Origin: an uncultured Prevotellaceae bacterium
Lineage (GTDB): Bacteria > Bacteroidota > Bacteroidia > Bacteroidales > Bacteroidaceae
Assembly: GCA_946186505.1 (NCBI GenBank)
Contig: CAMHNI010000039.1
Span: 1-35,992, forward strand
Reading direction: 5' to 3'
Length of the DNA stretch: 35,992 nucleotides
Both the position numbers and the translations under genes were made by a program. The notes under the pieces were generated by a model. It worked only from the letters and a program-made list of their open reading frames with translations, ran no database searches and had not been told where the DNA came from. Positions 8,232 to 17,951 of this stretch are shown here, piece by piece. Every line of letters starts with the position of its first letter. Position 1 is the stretch's first letter.

Positions 8232-11200
8232 TTATTTAGTTATCACTTTCTTGTTGCGTTTCAGGTAGATGCCCTTCTGGGGCTTCGTCACCTTGCGTCC
8301 TTGCAGGTCATACATCTCACTATTCACTTCTTCACTCTTCGTCAGCGGAGTGTCAATACCCGTAGTCTGCACGGTGAGGTCGGCGAACGGGTGTTTCTGC
8401 AGGTCGGCATCCACCAGGAAGATATTTTCCATCTTCACCCATCCGATCCTGTTGCCACTTACCTCGAAGCTGAGCAGTTCACCCATCTGGCCGAAGAACG
8501 CCGCACCCTTCATCGAGAACACCATAATACGGTAGCGGCCGTCCTCCATTCGGTTCCACAGCACCGTATGTTTTGCAGCCCGGCTTTCGCTCAGACTGAC
8601 GTCTTCAAGCGTCATGCCCTCAGGCAAGGTTATGTCACACTGCATGCCCACGTATTCGCCTTCGTTTGTCAGCGATACAGCATAACTGTAACCATCGGTC
8701 TTCATCTGCATATAGTCATTCGACGTGTCGGCTACTGCCTCATGAGCCATGCTACGGCTCGGCAGCACACCTAAGCTCTTATAGATAATGGTAATGGCAT
8801 CACTCAAATCTACTTCACCGTCACCGTTCACGTCGGCAGCAGCCATGTTGAAGCCTGACGGTTCGAGATGCAGCGTGTAATAGATAACCATAATGGCATC
8901 ACTCAGGTCTATCTCGCCGTCGCCGCTAACGTCACCCATTTCCACGTCATCACCTGTCTCAATGATTTCCTTGAAGTCCTTCCAATATTCAGCGGCTTCG
9001 TAGGCTGCTTTGCTGCTTTTGGGCACATAGAGGGTAATGTTAGATCGTTTGTTAAATGTATTACTATCTATTGTCAATGGTTCATCGTTATGTACAACAA
9101 CTCTTGTTAGCTTATTGCAGTCATAGAACGCATTATCTCCTAACAGCAAAAGAGAGCTAGGAAACTCAATTTGCTCAATATTCGAACGCAGGAATGCACC
9201 ACTTCTGATTTCCTCCAGATTTTCATGTAAACTGATAGTTGGATTAGGATAATGTTCAAACGCATACTCACCAATAACTTTTACATCAGATGGAATCACG
9301 GTGTTTTTACAACTAGAAATCAACACATTGTTATTAGTACGGATAATTGCATTGCAGTTATTTCGGGAGTCGTAGTAAGCATTATTTTTGTCTACAGTTA
9401 TCTTCTGCAATACTCCGTAAAAGTCAGTAAAAGGATTTAAATAAATAGATTTAACCGTCGCGGGAATAAATAATTCCTTTAGGGCTGCTGCCGCAAAGCA
9501 AGCATAGCCGATTGTCTCTACATTACAGAGGTCTATACTTTCTAATTTTTCACAATCAATGAACACTTGATTGCTTAGTTCCTTTACACTACAGGGAAGC
9601 ACAATACAGCTTATTTCTTTATATCCTGCAAAAGCCAATGATCCCAGTTTTACAATACCTTCTGGTATGGTACTGCTATTGCATCCCATTACTAACGTGT
9701 TGGTAGCTGTCTCTATGACTGCATTACAACCATTGCGCGAGTCATAAACAGGATTCCCTTTGGCCACACTAACTGCACTGAGCAAATGGCAATGAGAAAA
9801 AGGATTTACTTTACTCGTAATGCCCAACTGTGTTAGGGTGGAGGGTATAACGACAGTTCTTAGTTGACGGCAACTAGAGAATGCCGCCCAATCAATTCCC
9901 TCCAGCCCTTCATGTAATTCGATGGCTTGTAGTTTATGGCAATTCTCAAATACGCTATGTCCAATAGTCTTTAGCTGAATAGGTAATTTTATATTAACGA
10001 GAGATGAGCAACCCTGAAAAGCGCAATCTGTAAGATTGGTCATTCCTGTAAAATATTTCAACTCCTCAAAGGATGTAATACGATAGTTCCTTCTAAAAAC
10101 CTCTCCAAGATTAGTCACTGCTGCTGCCTCGTCATACGACAATTCACCGTCGCCATTGGTGTCCCAGTTCTCCACACAGATGCGTTTTACCTCGGCATCG
10201 GCGAACTCGATATTGGCAGGCTGCTGGCTTTCCACCTCAACAACCTCCTTAAAATCCTTCCATACGTTTGATTGCTCGTAAAGAGATTTCGAGCCGACAG
10301 GAACATATAGCGTTGCATCGGAAATGGGTACGCCATAAAACACATTTGCATCAATGGTAATCGGTGCAGTCCACCCTACTGATACAGAGTCCAACTTCTG
10401 ACAATATGCAAACGCATAGGTACCAATAGAACTTACCGAAGCAGGAATCTCGACCGATGTCATAGACGTGCATCTATAGAAAGCATATTCGCCTACGGAA
10501 ACTACCGATTGAGGAATTCCCACTGAAGCTAATGACCTGCAATAACCGAAAGTTTCATAGCCAATAGTCTTCACAGAAGAGGGAATATTGACAGACTCCA
10601 TGCTAAGACCATACAATGCATAGCGTCCGAGCGCCGTTACCGTATTAGGGATCACCGTATTCAAACAACCGCTAACAAGCTCATTGGAAGCAGAGTGGAT
10701 TATAGCATTGCAATTGTTGCGTGAATCAAATGTAGTATTCTCTGGCGACACGACGATTGAAGTCAAGAATTTGCAGTTTATGAAAGGATTCGTCCCGATA
10801 GAGGACACCGAAGCAGGAATAACCACAGATTCAAAATTACAGTAAGAGAAAACATTATCTCCTATAGTAGTCAACGATTCGGGAAACGTAACCGCTGTCA
10901 GAGATCCACATTCTGCAAACGCATAATTACCTAAAGAAGTCACAGAGTTGGGAATGTCAATCGATACAAACTGATTTCTGTAGAAGGCGTTACTCAAGAT
11001 GGAAGTGACCGTATTTGGAATTACCGTATTCCTACATCCAGCGACCAGTGCATTGGTAGAAGTATTGATAATAGCATTACAGCCGTTGCGAGAATCATAA
11101 TATAGATTACCAGAAGCTACCTGTATAGATTTCAAACCAGAACAGCCCTTGAAAGCATTTTCCTCAATAGAACTGACAGCCTCAGGTATAACAAGCGATT

Positions 11201-14111
11201 GTAACGCTGAACAATATTCGAAAGCATAAGAAGCTATTGTTTCTAGGCTGTTGGGCATATTAATTTTCGTAAGCTGACTACACCCATAGAAAGCATCGTA
11301 TTTTAGAAACAGCACGTCGTCAGGCAAAACAACCTCAGTCAGTTTATAGCAATTATAAAACGCATACTTCCCTACACCAACAACCCTAAAGCCATTCACT
11401 GAGGCAGGAATAGTGACAGTTCCTTCCGTGGTCTTGTCGATAGACGGCTTTGAATAACTTTCTTCCGAACCGACGATACAGGTCTTGTCGGCGACACTGA
11501 GCACCTTGAAAGTCATGTCGATGCCTTCTGCTGTTTTTGCAGTGAAGAGGTCGCCATCATACCATTCCACGTCTTCTTCTGCCAAGGTGTAGGCATCGCT
11601 TGAGACGAGATTATAACTGAGATTCTCAGAATAATAATAGGCATAGAACTTATACTTATTGCCTTTCGTCAGGCCGTCTTTCTCCAAATGGAGGGTCTTT
11701 GTCTGCCCGACACCTATCTGCATGGTGTAATATTCCCGATTCAGCCAGGACCAAGAGCCATTATCGTTTAAATATCTCCATTCTATCAGGATACGTTCGT
11801 TGTATGAGTTATCGCCCGTGTTTGTCAATACGATGTTAGCCTTGATGGTGGTGTCATAAATTCTATTGTTCTCATCAGCATTTTCCGCACTGACTGTAGC
11901 CGTCAGCTTAACAGGCACCATCGGATAGCCGACTCTGTAAGTCTTGTATGGTGACCATTTCCTGACTGTCTTACTATAGTAGCAACATTCCATGCTATAA
12001 CTGCCTGGTGCAAGGTCGGCATATTGAATCTGCAATGATGTTGTCTCTCCCTTTGCCAATGTCAGGTGTTGCGAACTCACACGCGTTTCGGAAGAGATGA
12101 CACTTTCATTTTCATTTCTTGGGTAAAGATAGAACACCACATTATCATCATAGTCGTTGTCGCCTGTATTGGTAAATGTATAGGTAGCATTGATGGCATT
12201 GCCCTCGATGGCATTGTTCCTCTCGCCCTCAACAGCGACGGTAATTGAAAGGTTTTGCTCCAGCCCCTCGGCGATGTTGACCGTGCCTGACCACAGCACG
12301 TTGCTGTTGTTACTGGTTGTTATCTTAATAGGAACCTCACCCGCGTTTCTGACATTGAAATTAATGGATACCTCTTCCGTCTGCCCCGGATCAATCCAGG
12401 CATCCACAATGCCTGATGTGCTCTCAGTAGTACCCTGTCTCAAATAAAGGGTTTTGTTGTTGGCATAGCCGTTGTTTGTTACATTCAGCTTGGCTGTCAG
12501 TGGGCTGCCCTCCACGAAACGGCCATCAAAGGTCACGCTGTTCACAACGAAGTCGTTGTCAAAGTTCGTCGAAAGTTTTAGCAACAAGACTTTGCCGCCT
12601 ATATTGGCTATGATAAAGTTGCGACCAGTGTTGACACATGGCATCCATTCGCTTGTCCCGATTGCACGGTACACCTCTCTGATGACGTAATCGCCATCGG
12701 CCAGTCCCGCCCCGAAACTCACCGACGCACCCATCTGCTGGGCATAACCTGCTGTCAAGCTGACGCTGCTTTTCTCATCAAGGATAGCTATCTGCTGCCC
12801 GTCTTTCTCCAGCACGTATGCATGGTCGATGGTTCCGTTGATGCTGGGGTATATATAGTTTTCCAGCCTGACATTCACGAAATTTTCAGAGGTAGAAGTG
12901 CGGGTATAGCTTACATAGGGGAAATAGCAGTTATTCACATAAACAGAACATGTGGAGCCGCCAACTGAGGCCGTTCCTGGCTGCAGGCCTATAATGGCTT
13001 CCTGACCTATGGTATAGCCATTGGCCGACGTGCTGCCGCCAATTCCCTGGTCATCGGGATTCAAGAGAGAGAGTACGAAGTAGCCGTCGCTCATTCCGCC
13101 CCAACCCCAGTTGATGTGAAACAGGCCGTTGCCGTCATAACCGTCACACACAAACTGGTGTCCGCCGCTACCGGAAGCTCCTGCGTAGAGCACAGGACGG
13201 TTGGCTGCCAGCTCATCATAAATCAGCTGTTCCCAAGTTTCACTGGTATAGTCCTGACGGACTACGTCCCTGGCAGTATTGCTATAGCCAAAGTAGGAGG
13301 TCATGGTGTTGGCATAGACATTGGCACCAGAGCCGTAAGGCGAATACTGCATGCAAACCGCCTGGCCGCAATAGCGCATCAGCTTAGCCACTGCATAGGC
13401 AGCATCACCAGTATCATTAGACGAATAGGTATCCGTCATTTTGTTCCATTGGAAAGTCGTGGCAGGAAGTGCATCAAGTGTTTTATCCTGCCAGCTACTT
13501 GTGGAATTTTCGAACCACGAAAACGTGTAGGACGGTATCTCTGCAGTTGCTCCCTGAGGCCATTTGTGGTAATACATCACCTGTGCCATGGCCGTAGCCA
13601 CACAACCGGTGACAGAACGATTGCCCTCAAGTTCAGGACACTGCAGATTGTAGGGAGCACCCTGGCTCCACCGTGCAGTGATAAGCGGAGCCACGGCAGC
13701 ACGGTTAGGAGAAGTCCGGAGAGATTGTAAACCGCCAGACTCTTGCCCGTCATCGCCCAAGGCTTCTATCTGCCCTGCATAACCGTCAAGCCATGACTGC
13801 ATATTCTCAGGCATGTTGCCGGCATCAATCATACCCTTGTCGGCATAGCCGAGTATGGGCTGGGTGCGGTCATCGCCGCTGACAATGACAAAACCGCCAT
13901 TGTTGGTGGCGTTAAAAATATAATAGGCGGCTGTGGTTGCCGAGCCTTGCGCCTTACGCACGTTCTTTCGGGTAATGGTCTTAGACTCCTCCAGTGTCTT
14001 GCCCGTCATAAACTGCCGGGCTTTCTGCAGTGCCTGCTGCTCCGTCACCGTACCTGCCCACACGAAGCTGCTTGTCAGGAGGGCCGCAAAGGTCATTAGT
14101 ATATTCTTCAT
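8232..14111 (-). CDS. Secreted C10-family cysteine peptidase (streptopain-like) with LRR, EF-hand, dockerin and T9SS-like domains
   Basis: This 1959-residue protein has a signal peptide (cut near WAG at 20), a SpeB-type propeptide to about 138 and a C10 peptidase domain at about 140-380. Catalytic residues are C170 in SVTGCVATAMAQ, H318 in SGSGGHQFVCDGY and N334/W335 in HINWGWGG, so it is probably an active endopeptidase that removes its own propeptide. Beta-sandwich segments follow (about 385-860), then two blocks of LRR_5 (BspA-type) repeats at about 890-1270 and 1340-1700 with an EF-hand-like linker (DTNGDGELSYDEA) between them at about 1299-1340. A dockerin pair lies at 1724-1785 (DVNGDGEVDLSDAI), then a cohesin-like domain and a T9SS-like tail (MYDLQGRKVTKPQKGIYLKR). 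Four copies of a DSRNxCNAII motif occur in the LRR blocks. The LRR coding part (about 9000-11440) is visibly more AT-rich than the rest. Confidence 0.9.
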   Translation of the reverse strand: MKNILMTFAALLTSSFVWAGTVTEQQALQKARQFMTGKTLEESKTITRKNVRKAQGSATTAAYYIFNATNNGGFVIVSGDDRTQPILGYADKGMIDAGNMPENMQSWLDGYAGQIEALGDDGQESGGLQSLRTSPNRAAVAPLITARWSQGAPYNLQCPELEGNRSVTGCVATAMAQVMYYHKWPQGATAEIPSYTFSWFENSTSSWQDKTLDALPATTFQWNKMTDTYSSNDTGDAAYAVAKLMRYCGQAVCMQYSPYGSGANVYANTMTSYFGYSNTARDVVRQDYTSETWEQLIYDELAANRPVLYAGASGSGGHQFVCDGYDGNGLFHINWGWGGMSDGYFVLSLLNPDDQGIGGSTSANGYTIGQEAIIGLQPGTASVGGSTCSVYVNNCYFPYVSYTRTSTSENFVNVRLENYIYPSINGTIDHAYVLEKDGQQIAILDEKSSVSLTAGYAQQMGASVSFGAGLADGDYVIREVYRAIGTSEWMPCVNTGRNFIIANIGGKVLLLKLSTNFDNDFVVNSVTFDGRFVEGSPLTAKLNVTNNGYANNKTLYLRQGTTESTSGIVDAWIDPGQTEEVSINFNVRNAGEVPIKITTSNNSNVLWSGTVNIAEGLEQNLSITVAVEGERNNAIEGNAINATYTFTNTGDNDYDDNVVFYLYPRNENESVISSETRVSSQHLTLAKGETTSLQIQYADLAPGSYSMECCYYSKTVRKWSPYKTYRVGYPMVPVKLTATVSAENADENNRIYDTTIKANIVLTNTGDNSYNERILIEWRYLNDNGSWSWLNREYYTMQIGVGQTKTLHLEKDGLTKGNKYKFYAYYYSENLSYNLVSSDAYTLAEEDVEWYDGDLFTAKTAEGIDMTFKVLSVADKTCIVGSEESYSKPSIDKTTEGTVTIPASVNGFRVVGVGKYAFYNCYKLTEVVLPDDVLFLKYDAFYGCSQLTKINMPNSLETIASYAFEYCSALQSLVIPEAVSSIEENAFKGCSGLKSIQVASGNLYYDSRNGCNAIINTSTNALVAGCRNTVIPNTVTSILSNAFYRNQFVSIDIPNSVTSLGNYAFAECGSLTAVTFPESLTTIGDNVFSYCNFESVVIPASVSSIGTNPFINCKFLTSIVVSPENTTFDSRNNCNAIIHSASNELVSGCLNTVIPNTVTALGRYALYGLSMESVNIPSSVKTIGYETFGYCRSLASVGIPQSVVSVGEYAFYRCTSMTSVEIPASVSSIGTYAFAYCQKLDSVSVGWTAPITIDANVFYGVPISDATLYVPVGSKSLYEQSNVWKDFKEVVEVESQQPANIEFADAEVKRICVENWDTNGDGELSYDEAAAVTNLGEVFRRNYRITSFEELKYFTGMTNLTDCAFQGCSSLVNIKLPIQLKTIGHSVFENCHKLQAIELHEGLEGIDWAAFSSCRQLRTVVIPSTLTQLGITSKVNPFSHCHLLSAVSVAKGNPVYDSRNGCNAVIETATNTLVMGCNSSTIPEGIVKLGSLAFAGYKEISCIVLPCSVKELSNQVFIDCEKLESIDLCNVETIGYACFAAAALKELFIPATVKSIYLNPFTDFYGVLQKITVDKNNAYYDSRNNCNAIIRTNNNVLISSCKNTVIPSDVKVIGEYAFEHYPNPTISLHENLEEIRSGAFLRSNIEQIEFPSSLLLLGDNAFYDCNKLTRVVVHNDEPLTIDSNTFNKRSNITLYVPKSSKAAYEAAEYWKDFKEIIETGDDVEMGDVSGDGEIDLSDAIMVIYYTLHLEPSGFNMAAADVNGDGEVDLSDAITIIYKSLGVLPSRSMAHEAVADTSNDYMQMKTDGYSYAVSLTNEGEYVGMQCDITLPEGMTLEDVSLSESRAAKHTVLWNRMEDGRYRIMVFSMKGAAFFGQMGELLSFEVSGNRIGWVKMENIFLVDADLQKHPFADLTVQTTGIDTPLTKSEEVNSEMYDLQGRKVTKPQKGIYLKRNKKVITK
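8757..8940 (-). other. Dockerin type I domain of the C10 peptidase
   Basis: Paired loops DVSGDGEIDLSDAI and DVNGDGEVDLSDAI, each followed by a hydrophobic helix (MVIYYTL, TIIYKSLG), match dockerin type I. It stands between the LRR block and the last cohesin-like domain. Confidence 0.72.
9000..11440 (-). repeat. LRR_5 repeat arrays of the C10 peptidase with four DSRNxCNAII modules
   Basis: LRR units of about 23 residues (IPxSVxxIGxYAFxxCxxLxxV) run through the region, interrupted by the EF-hand linker encoded near 10090-10215. A longer unit containing YDSRNxCNAII and ending near GCxNTVIP recurs four times, around 11073-11100, 10705-10730, 9721-9748 and 9351-9376. The DNA is AT-richer than flanking coding sequence. 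Confidence 0.75.
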
Positions 14112-14160
14112 TGTCAGCGATAGTTTTTATGATAAGTATTAAATGATGTCTGTTAGGGAG

Positions 14161-14200
14161 GGAAGCTAAAGGCGTTTGCTTCTGCTGCGCCTTTAGCTCC
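14161..14200 (-). promoter_or_regulatory. Intercistronic hairpin between the LRR gene and the C10 peptidase gene
   Basis: AGCTAAAGGCG (14164-14174) pairs perfectly with CGCCTTTAGCT (14188-14198), and GG/CC extend it past one bulged A. No U-run follows on the minus strand and no promoter box is seen before the next gene, so it is more likely an mRNA-stabilising or partial-attenuation hairpin than a full terminator. Confidence 0.55.
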
Positions 14201-14216
14201 CCCGATGAGAGGATAG

Positions 14217-17200
14217 TTATTTCACCAGATACTTCTTGCCATTCTGCAAGTACAAGCCCTTCTTCAGAACGGTTACCTTACGGCCCTGGAGGTCATAAAT
14301 GGCATTGTTTCCTTTTTCACTATTTGTCAGCAGAGCGTCAATGCTCGTGGTTTGTGCTGTCATGTCAGCAAACAGTTTCTTTTGCAGATTGGTGTCAACG
14401 AAGAAAATGTTCTCTATCTTCACGTCACCGTCCTGCGTACCGCTGACCTCAAACTTCAACAGTTCGCCAGCGTTTCCAGCGAAGGTATGGCCTACCAACG
14501 AGAAGGCTACGACACGGTATTTGCCATTCTCCAACTGGTTGAACATGACACTGTGCCCGTGGCTGCGAGCCTCGTTCAGGCTGACATCTTCAAGCGTCAT
14601 CCCTTCCGGGAGCAGTATGTCACACTGGAAGCCTAAATAGTCTGCATCGTTGTTCAGTACGAGTGCATAATCATTGCCGCTGCCACCAAGCTGCAGATAG
14701 TCGCTGGCACCATCGCCAGTTGTCTCTGCCTCTGTGCTCCGGCTTTCAATCACCCCAAGACTCTTGTAGATGATGATAATGGCATCGGAGAGGTCAATCT
14801 CACCATCCTCGTTCACGTCAGCAGCCCTTTCAATAAATCCGGCTGGTTCGATATTCAGGGAGTAGTAGGTCACCATGATGGCATCGGAGAGATCCACCTC
14901 GCCGTCACCGTTCACGTCGCCCATCAGCACGTTGTCAATGATCAGCGTCGAGAGGTCATCAGCCACATTCACCGTCTTCACACTGTTGTCGGCCTGACGG
15001 ACTGACAGCTTGTTCTCCTTCAGATGGATGTAGTAGTCGCCGTCCTCCATGGTGTCATCAATATTCAGGGTGATGGTCATAATGGCACCCTCGACACCAG
15101 AGATGACACCCGTTGAAGTGGTGGTATAGACGCGGAAGCCCCATGAGCCGTCGGCATATTGGGCCGGTGTCACGCTAAACTGCTTCTTATTGATTCTCGT
15201 GCTGACGAGTTCACAGATGGGATCATCATCCTCGTCAAGGGCAACGGTCACGCCGTCAGGCAATTGGAGCGTGAAGCTCACACCCACTACGTTACCTTCG
15301 TAGTCGGCATTGGTCAACTCAATGGGCAGCTCTATCTGCTTGCCTGCACGGGCTGTGATGTCAGCAGGACAGAGAGAAGCTACGGTAGGCTCTTCTGGTT
15401 CGTCCGGCCCTACAGGGGTGTCGCCAATTTCTGCTATCTGTCCGAACTCCTTCCAGTAGTTGGCTGCACTGTAGAGTTCTTTGCTGTCAGCAAACACGTA
15501 AAGTGTCTCTGTGGTACGATAAGGGAATACGTCGGCAGTGATAGTGATAGGTTCGGCCATACGAGCAGTAACTGTGAGCAAATTGTTGCAACCGCTGAAC
15601 ACAGCCTTGCCCACTGAAGAGAGTTTCTTGCCTAAGGTTACGTTCCTCAGGTTTATGCAGTTGGCAAAGGTCTCTGAGACTTTATATGTCGTGTTGTTGA
15701 CGCCCAATGTCTTTACATTATCGGGTAATACCACATCCGTCAAAGCCTTGCAATTATAGAATGCGTGATAGTTGATGGTGCGAACTTCACTGCCAAGAGT
15801 AAGATTGCTCAAAGACGTACAGTTGTTGAAGGCCGACGCATAAATCGTAACCACACCATCGCCAATGGTGGCGGTTGTCAGGGCTGTACAATTATAGAAG
15901 GCACTATTGTAAATGGTGGTCACACTGTTGGGGATGTCAACGCTCTGCAGCTTGGAACAGCCCGAGAAACACTGCTCGCCAATCAGTTCGCAACCTTCAT
16001 GAATGTCAACCGAAGTCAGCCCCGTGCAGTTCAGGAACACGCCTGAACCCATGGACGTCACCCTGCTACCCAGTACCACATTGGTCAGGCTGACACAACC
16101 GCTGAAGGTTTCTGATACGCCGTATGTCGTATTGTTTACTCCGAAGGCACTGATTTTGTCAGTCAGATTAATGTCGGACAAAACCTCGCAATAGGCAAAG
16201 GCACGATAGCCGATTGTTTTAACTTCACTGCCAATGTGTACCTGCTGTAATTTGACACAGCTATTGAAAGCATTCTGACCTATAGTCGTCACGCCGTCAC
16301 CGATGGTAGCCTGCGTCATAGCCGTACATCCATAGAAAGCGCTGTTTCCTATGCTGACGACGCTGTTGGGAATAGCAATATTCTTCAAGGCGGTACACCC
16401 GGAGAAAGCTCCAGCTCCTAAATTCTCAACCGTGTTGGGTATCGTGATGCTGGCAATCTTCGTGCAACCCTCGAAACAGCTGGCACCAATATATGAACAA
16501 CCGCTTTTAATCGTCACGTTTTTCAGTGCTGTGCAATTGAGGAATGCACCAGATCCCATACTGGCCAACTTCGCTCCTAACGTCACTGATTCCAATGAAG
16601 TACATCCTACGAACGTTTCTGAGACATTATAGGTTGTATTATTGATGCCCAGTGTAGTTACCTCGTCGGGAATCACGATAGACTCCAACTCTTCACAATT
16701 ATAGAAAGCCCTGTAGCCAATGGTACGCAGATTACTGCCGAGGGTGGCTGTAGTCAGGTGGGTACAGCCCATGAAAGCGCCTCCCCCTAATGTGGTCACA
16801 CCATCGCCAACAGTAGCCGATGTCATCGCCGTGCAGCCATAGAAAGCACTTCCTCCGACCGTTGTCACACTATTAGGTATGCTGATTGCCTTTAGTGCTG
16901 TACATTCTCTGAAAGCCTCTAAGCCGATTGTCACTACAGTATTAGGTATGCTGATGCTTGCCAGCTTGGTACAGCCACTGAAACAACCATTGCCAATGAT
17001 GGAGCAACCGCTCTTGATAGTCACATTGCGAAGACTGGTACAACCGAGGAATGCTCCTGACCCCATGCTGGCTAACTTTGCGCCCAGCGTTACCGACTCC
17101 AAAGACGTACATCCGGCGAAGGTCTCTGAGACATTGTAAGTCGTATTGTTGACGGCCAGTGTGGTCACCTCGTCGGGAATCACAACCGACTCTAAAAGCT

Positions 17201-17951
17201 CGCAGCCGTAGAACGCTCTATAACCGATGGTACGCAGATTGGTGCCAAGCGTGACAGACTTCAGATGGTTACACGAAAAGAACGCACCAGCACCGATGGT
17301 AGTCACACCACTGCCAATGACAGCAGTTGACAATGCTGTACAACCACGAAAAGCCTCAACACCAATAGATGTCAAACTGTTGGGAATGTTGATGGATGAC
17401 AATTTTACGCAGCCATAGAAAGTTCCCTCGTTCAGCAACTTACAGCCGCTATTGATGGTTACCGTGGTCAGGTTCTCGCACCCGTTGAACATGTTCTCGC
17501 CCATGTTGGTAATCCCCCCACCAAGAGTAGCCTTACTCAGCATTTTACAACCGACGAAAGTTTCAGATTGGTTGTAAGTAGTGTTATTGACACCTATCGT
17601 CTTTACATTGTCAGGAATGACGATTTCCGTCAATTCTTCGCATCCGTAGAAAGCACGGTAGCCAATGGTAACAACATTGCTACCGATATTGACGGCTGTC
17701 AGATGGATGCTGTTTGCAAACGCCTGCGAGGCAATGGCAGTGACATTGTAGGTCAACCCACCGTTCACCACGGAGGCTGGGATGGTGACAGAACCCGAAT
17801 AACCGTCGCCACTGGTGACGGTTACGGCACCAGGCGTTGTGGTTGTGGCATTGGTGGTAATGGTGTAATACACACCGCCCGACTGAAAGTCATAGGCTTG
17901 GGTCACAACGCTTACAAGTATGGCCAGCAACCATACGCAAGTTCTTTTCAT
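14217..17951 (-). CDS. BspA-like secreted leucine-rich-repeat protein with cohesin-like, dockerin and T9SS-like domains
   Basis: From ATG 17951 the protein has 1244 residues with a clear signal peptide (MKRTCVWLLAILVSVVTQA). The frame is open 23 codons further up, but those are hydrophilic and would bury the signal peptide. About 30 LRR_5 units fill roughly residues 60-790; they are arranged in super-repeats of 146 or 169 residues, each starting with a longer 31-residue unit carrying NNTTY and SETF. After the LRRs come a cohesin-like domain (about 855-1003), a dockerin pair (about 1008-1068, DVNGDGEVDLSDAI and DVNEDGEIDLSDAI), a second cohesin-like domain and a T9SS-like tail (IYDLQGRKVTVLKKGLYLQN). 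BspA-type proteins often bind host proteins or other bacteria; here that role is inferred. The last 240 residues closely match those of the C10 peptidase. It is the first gene of the operon and follows a 360-nt leader. Confidence 0.85.
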   Translation of the reverse strand: MKRTCVWLLAILVSVVTQAYDFQSGGVYYTITTNATTTTPGAVTVTSGDGYSGSVTIPASVVNGGLTYNVTAIASQAFANSIHLTAVNIGSNVVTIGYRAFYGCEELTEIVIPDNVKTIGVNNTTYNQSETFVGCKMLSKATLGGGITNMGENMFNGCENLTTVTINSGCKLLNEGTFYGCVKLSSINIPNSLTSIGVEAFRGCTALSTAVIGSGVTTIGAGAFFSCNHLKSVTLGTNLRTIGYRAFYGCELLESVVIPDEVTTLAVNNTTYNVSETFAGCTSLESVTLGAKLASMGSGAFLGCTSLRNVTIKSGCSIIGNGCFSGCTKLASISIPNTVVTIGLEAFRECTALKAISIPNSVTTVGGSAFYGCTAMTSATVGDGVTTLGGGAFMGCTHLTTATLGSNLRTIGYRAFYNCEELESIVIPDEVTTLGINNTTYNVSETFVGCTSLESVTLGAKLASMGSGAFLNCTALKNVTIKSGCSYIGASCFEGCTKIASITIPNTVENLGAGAFSGCTALKNIAIPNSVVSIGNSAFYGCTAMTQATIGDGVTTIGQNAFNSCVKLQQVHIGSEVKTIGYRAFAYCEVLSDINLTDKISAFGVNNTTYGVSETFSGCVSLTNVVLGSRVTSMGSGVFLNCTGLTSVDIHEGCELIGEQCFSGCSKLQSVDIPNSVTTIYNSAFYNCTALTTATIGDGVVTIYASAFNNCTSLSNLTLGSEVRTINYHAFYNCKALTDVVLPDNVKTLGVNNTTYKVSETFANCINLRNVTLGKKLSSVGKAVFSGCNNLLTVTARMAEPITITADVFPYRTTETLYVFADSKELYSAANYWKEFGQIAEIGDTPVGPDEPEEPTVASLCPADITARAGKQIELPIELTNADYEGNVVGVSFTLQLPDGVTVALDEDDDPICELVSTRINKKQFSVTPAQYADGSWGFRVYTTTSTGVISGVEGAIMTITLNIDDTMEDGDYYIHLKENKLSVRQADNSVKTVNVADDLSTLIIDNVLMGDVNGDGEVDLSDAIMVTYYSLNIEPAGFIERAADVNEDGEIDLSDAIIIIYKSLGVIESRSTEAETTGDGASDYLQLGGSGNDYALVLNNDADYLGFQCDILLPEGMTLEDVSLNEARSHGHSVMFNQLENGKYRVVAFSLVGHTFAGNAGELLKFEVSGTQDGDVKIENIFFVDTNLQKKLFADMTAQTTSIDALLTNSEKGNNAIYDLQGRKVTVLKKGLYLQNGKKYLVK
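14745..14925 (-). other. Dockerin type I domain of the BspA-like protein
   Basis: Two loops DVNGDGEVDLSDAI and DVNEDGEIDLSDAI, each followed by a hydrophobic segment, form a standard dockerin pair between two cohesin-like domains. Confidence 0.72.
15570..17681 (-). repeat. Higher-order LRR super-repeats (507/438-bp units)
   Basis: Five successive blocks start at 17681, 17243, 16736, 16229 and 15791. The first four encode 146, 169, 169 and 146 residues; the fifth is partial. Each begins with a segment like SNLRTIGYRAF, then a 31-residue LRR with NNTTYxxSETF, then five or six ordinary 23-residue units. The lengths differ by exactly one 23-residue unit, which fits growth and loss of LRR units by recombination. 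Confidence 0.8.

Noticed and set aside
15570..17681. Regular repeats that could suggest a CRISPR array
   Set aside because: The units are in frame, diverged and code LRRs; there are no identical repeats with unique spacers and no cas genes.
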